A stretch of 64,000 nt of DNA from JBGVSA01 sp049840475 (GTDB lineage Bacteria > Pseudomonadota > Gammaproteobacteria > Burkholderiales > Rhodocyclaceae), in contig JASGKX010000001.1 in assembly GCA_049840475.1 (NCBI GenBank), positions 186,001 to 250,000 of the forward strand. The letters are read 5' to 3'. The notes under the pieces were generated by a model that was given only the letters and a program-made list of their open reading frames with translations, was not told where the DNA came from and did no database searches. Below, in pieces: positions 62,586 to 64,000 of the stretch; the first letter of the stretch is position 1; every line of letters begins with the position of its first letter. Both the position numbers and the translations under genes were made by a program.

Positions 62586-63632
62586 TTAGAACGTGTGGCG
62601 GATAGCCAGTTCGGTACCGAAGCTGTTGTCCTTGGCGGTTGCTTGGTTAGCATCCACGAAGCCACCCTTTTGACGCTCGTACGACAGGTTCGCCATCAGG
62701 ATCGTGCGCTTGGACAGGTTGTACCAGTAGCCCAGAGCGTAGTGGCTCAGGGTTTCGCGCTTCACGCCAGCAGCGGTCGTTTCCTTGATCTGACCAGCGT
62801 TACCCATGATGGTGCCAGCGCCAACCGGGACGCGGAAGCCAGCTTGGTAAACCTTGTACTTGGCGTGGTCGTTTTGCAGACCGCCATCAACGTTGTAGCC
62901 CTTCGATTCGGTGTAGCCGCCGAAGATTTCAACAACCTTGAAGTTGTAGTTGGCGGTCACGAACCAGGTCTTCCACGGCGAAGCCGTTGCTGCCGAACCA
63001 GCGTTACCAGCGGTTTGAGCCGTATCGTTCAGGGTGTCCTTTTGATACAGGGCTTCAGCCTTGAAGTTGCCCAGGGTCAGCTGACCACCGATGCCGTAAC
63101 GGTTTTCCTTGTTGGCCGGGTTGTTTTCGGCCAGACCGAAGGTACCCACAACCTTGAACACGCCACCGAAGTTCGGCGATTCGTACTTGGTTGCGTTATC
63201 CCAGTTGTCGGTGCGCTTACCACGACGATTCGGCATGGAGCCGATGGTGTCGCCGCCGAACGCTTCGAAGGAACCGCCGTACAGGGAGTAGGCTGCCGAA
63301 GCAACGCGACCGAACGACACAGCACCCAGGTTGTTGTGCTTCAGGCCAACCCAGGCCTTGTCCTTCCACTGACGGTTGGTGTTTTGGTTACCGTTGTCCA
63401 GATAGAAGCGGTTTTCCAACTGGAAGAAAGCCTTCAGGCCACCGCCCAGATCTTCTTCACCCTGGATGCCCCAGCGGTTGGAGGACTCTTCGTCTTCCAG
63501 CGTCGCCTTGCCGTCGTTGGTGAAGGTACGGTAGCCCATGTCAACGCGGCCATAGATCGTCACGTTGGATTGCGCAAAGGCCGGAACGGCGGCCAGGCCG
63601 GCGATGGCCATGGCGATGAGTTTTTTCTGCAT
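62586..63632 (-). CDS. Trimeric general porin (Gram-negative porin, Burkholderiales type)
   Basis: 348 residues from ATG 63632 (AGGAG ribosome site). Signal peptide MQKKLIAMAIAGLAAVPAFAQ; mature start SNVTIYGRVDMGYR; then NRWGIQGEEDLGGGLKAFFQLE, KAWVGLKHNNLGAVSFGR, and final strand ending in Phe (AIRHTF), the BAM recognition residue. Sixteen-stranded outer-membrane diffusion channel. The upstream in-frame extension to 63899 is not translated sequence. Confidence 0.95.
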   Translation of the reverse strand: MQKKLIAMAIAGLAAVPAFAQSNVTIYGRVDMGYRTFTNDGKATLEDEESSNRWGIQGEEDLGGGLKAFFQLENRFYLDNGNQNTNRQWKDKAWVGLKHNNLGAVSFGRVASAAYSLYGGSFEAFGGDTIGSMPNRRGKRTDNWDNATKYESPNFGGVFKVVGTFGLAENNPANKENRYGIGGQLTLGNFKAEALYQKDTLNDTAQTAGNAGSAATASPWKTWFVTANYNFKVVEIFGGYTESKGYNVDGGLQNDHAKYKVYQAGFRVPVGAGTIMGNAGQIKETTAAGVKRETLSHYALGYWYNLSKRTILMANLSYERQKGGFVDANQATAKDNSFGTELAIRHTF

Positions 63633-64000
63633 AGGTTTCTCCTCACAGTTGAAGATCGAGCAGCGCAGCATGGTAGGTCGTCTGAACACTGACTCGTCCC
63701 ACCTCTCGCAATCGAGAAGTCGGAGGTGATTTTGCAAAGTAGGATTTTTAGGAGCAAGCAAACCGCTGAGGAAGGTCAAAAATCGCCGCCACGATGTTGC
63801 ATTGTTGCAACATCGTTTGTCGATTTGCACCACGAAAATGTCGCCTTTTGAACCTAACATAGCCCACGAAACCCGCATGGACACTGGGTTTCCGCGCAAC
63901 CTGGCGAATTGATATATGTCTCCTTTGCTTACGCTTTTGTTTCACTGCTGCGCGCGACGCATGAAGGAAAAACAGGGCGACTTGATCGCCAAAACGCACA
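63633..64000. other. Region upstream of the porin gene
   Basis: About 370 bases to the window end, presumably the porin promoter and long leader. Less GC-rich than the genes. Contains the palindrome at 63791-63816. No convincing gene; the open frame from 63999 lacks protein-like features. Confidence 0.5.
63791..63816. promoter_or_regulatory. Perfect palindrome upstream of the porin
   Basis: ACGATGTTGCA-TTGT-TGCAACATCGT, 11-base half-sites with no mismatch, 159 bases before the porin start. Candidate operator for a porin regulator or a terminator/leader hairpin. Confidence 0.5.

Noticed and set aside
63748..63999. Open frame at the window end on the minus strand
   Set aside because: No recognisable motif and it overlaps the palindrome upstream of the porin.

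Overview
The window is GC-rich, densely coded bacterial DNA that reads as a betaproteobacterium, most likely Burkholderiales-like. The reasons are the ispB / tRNA-Pro / rplU-rpmA-obgE-proB block, a Burkholderia-type trimeric porin, a DctSR-DctPQM TRAP system, and a ubiTUV set for oxygen-independent ubiquinone synthesis. I cannot name the genus from sequence alone.

Layout. 0-10.1 kb: the end of a ketosynthase-like gene, then one chemosensory operon (MCP, CheY, STAS, CheA, MCP, CheW, CheR, CheB, REC-EAL) whose output is probably c-di-GMP; no flagellar genes are present. 10.1-11.3 kb: a non-coding nested inverted-repeat cluster (two copies forward, two reverse). 11.3-13.6 kb: two tandem paralogous small genes behind a perfect Fur-like palindrome, an Hsp20 with a heat-shock-type promoter, and a frameshifted argB. 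13.6-20 kb: a TPR protein and a cell-surface cassette (two XrtA/exosortase-associated hydrolases and an acyl carrier protein on the minus strand; a GT4 and a GT39-like glycosyltransferase on the plus strand). 20-30 kb: a collapsed Mu-like prophage that keeps only its control end (repressor, operators, Ner, start of transposase A) and its tail-fibre end, joined across an IS21-family element. 30-36.5 kb: sbcB, then the other half of the XrtA-associated cassette (acyl-CoA ligase, PLP decarboxylase, asparagine-synthase-like protein). 36.5-46.3 kb: OPT transporter, Nudix hydrolase, oligogalacturonate lyase, ubiUVT, an AraC regulator and a secreted rhamnogalacturonan-acetylesterase-like lipoprotein. 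46.3-52.4 kb: DctSR two-component system divergent from a TRAP transporter. 52.4-56.3 kb: TruC-like pseudouridine synthase, then a PKHD hydroxylase and a TonB siderophore receptor behind a Fur-like site. 56.3-64 kb: cobalamin adenosyltransferase, SlyD, tRNA-Pro, ispB, rplU, rpmA, obgE, proB and a porin.

How it fits together: this looks like a facultatively anaerobic bacterium with surface-glycan synthesis, C4-dicarboxylate uptake, pectin-fragment use and iron scavenging. The two halves of the XrtA-associated cassette lie on either side of the prophage and sbcB. No exosortase or PEP-CTERM protein is visible here.

The most notable pattern is that all four disrupted chromosomal genes (both MCPs, argB, ubiU) are broken at a GTYRAC hexamer, or at that hexamer with one extra A. 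This suggests either a systematic sequencing error at a modified motif or motif-directed mutation, so these 'pseudogenes' should be checked before being believed. A second unusual point is a CheZ-like phosphatase motif in the tail of the first MCP. No CRISPR array or rRNA is present.
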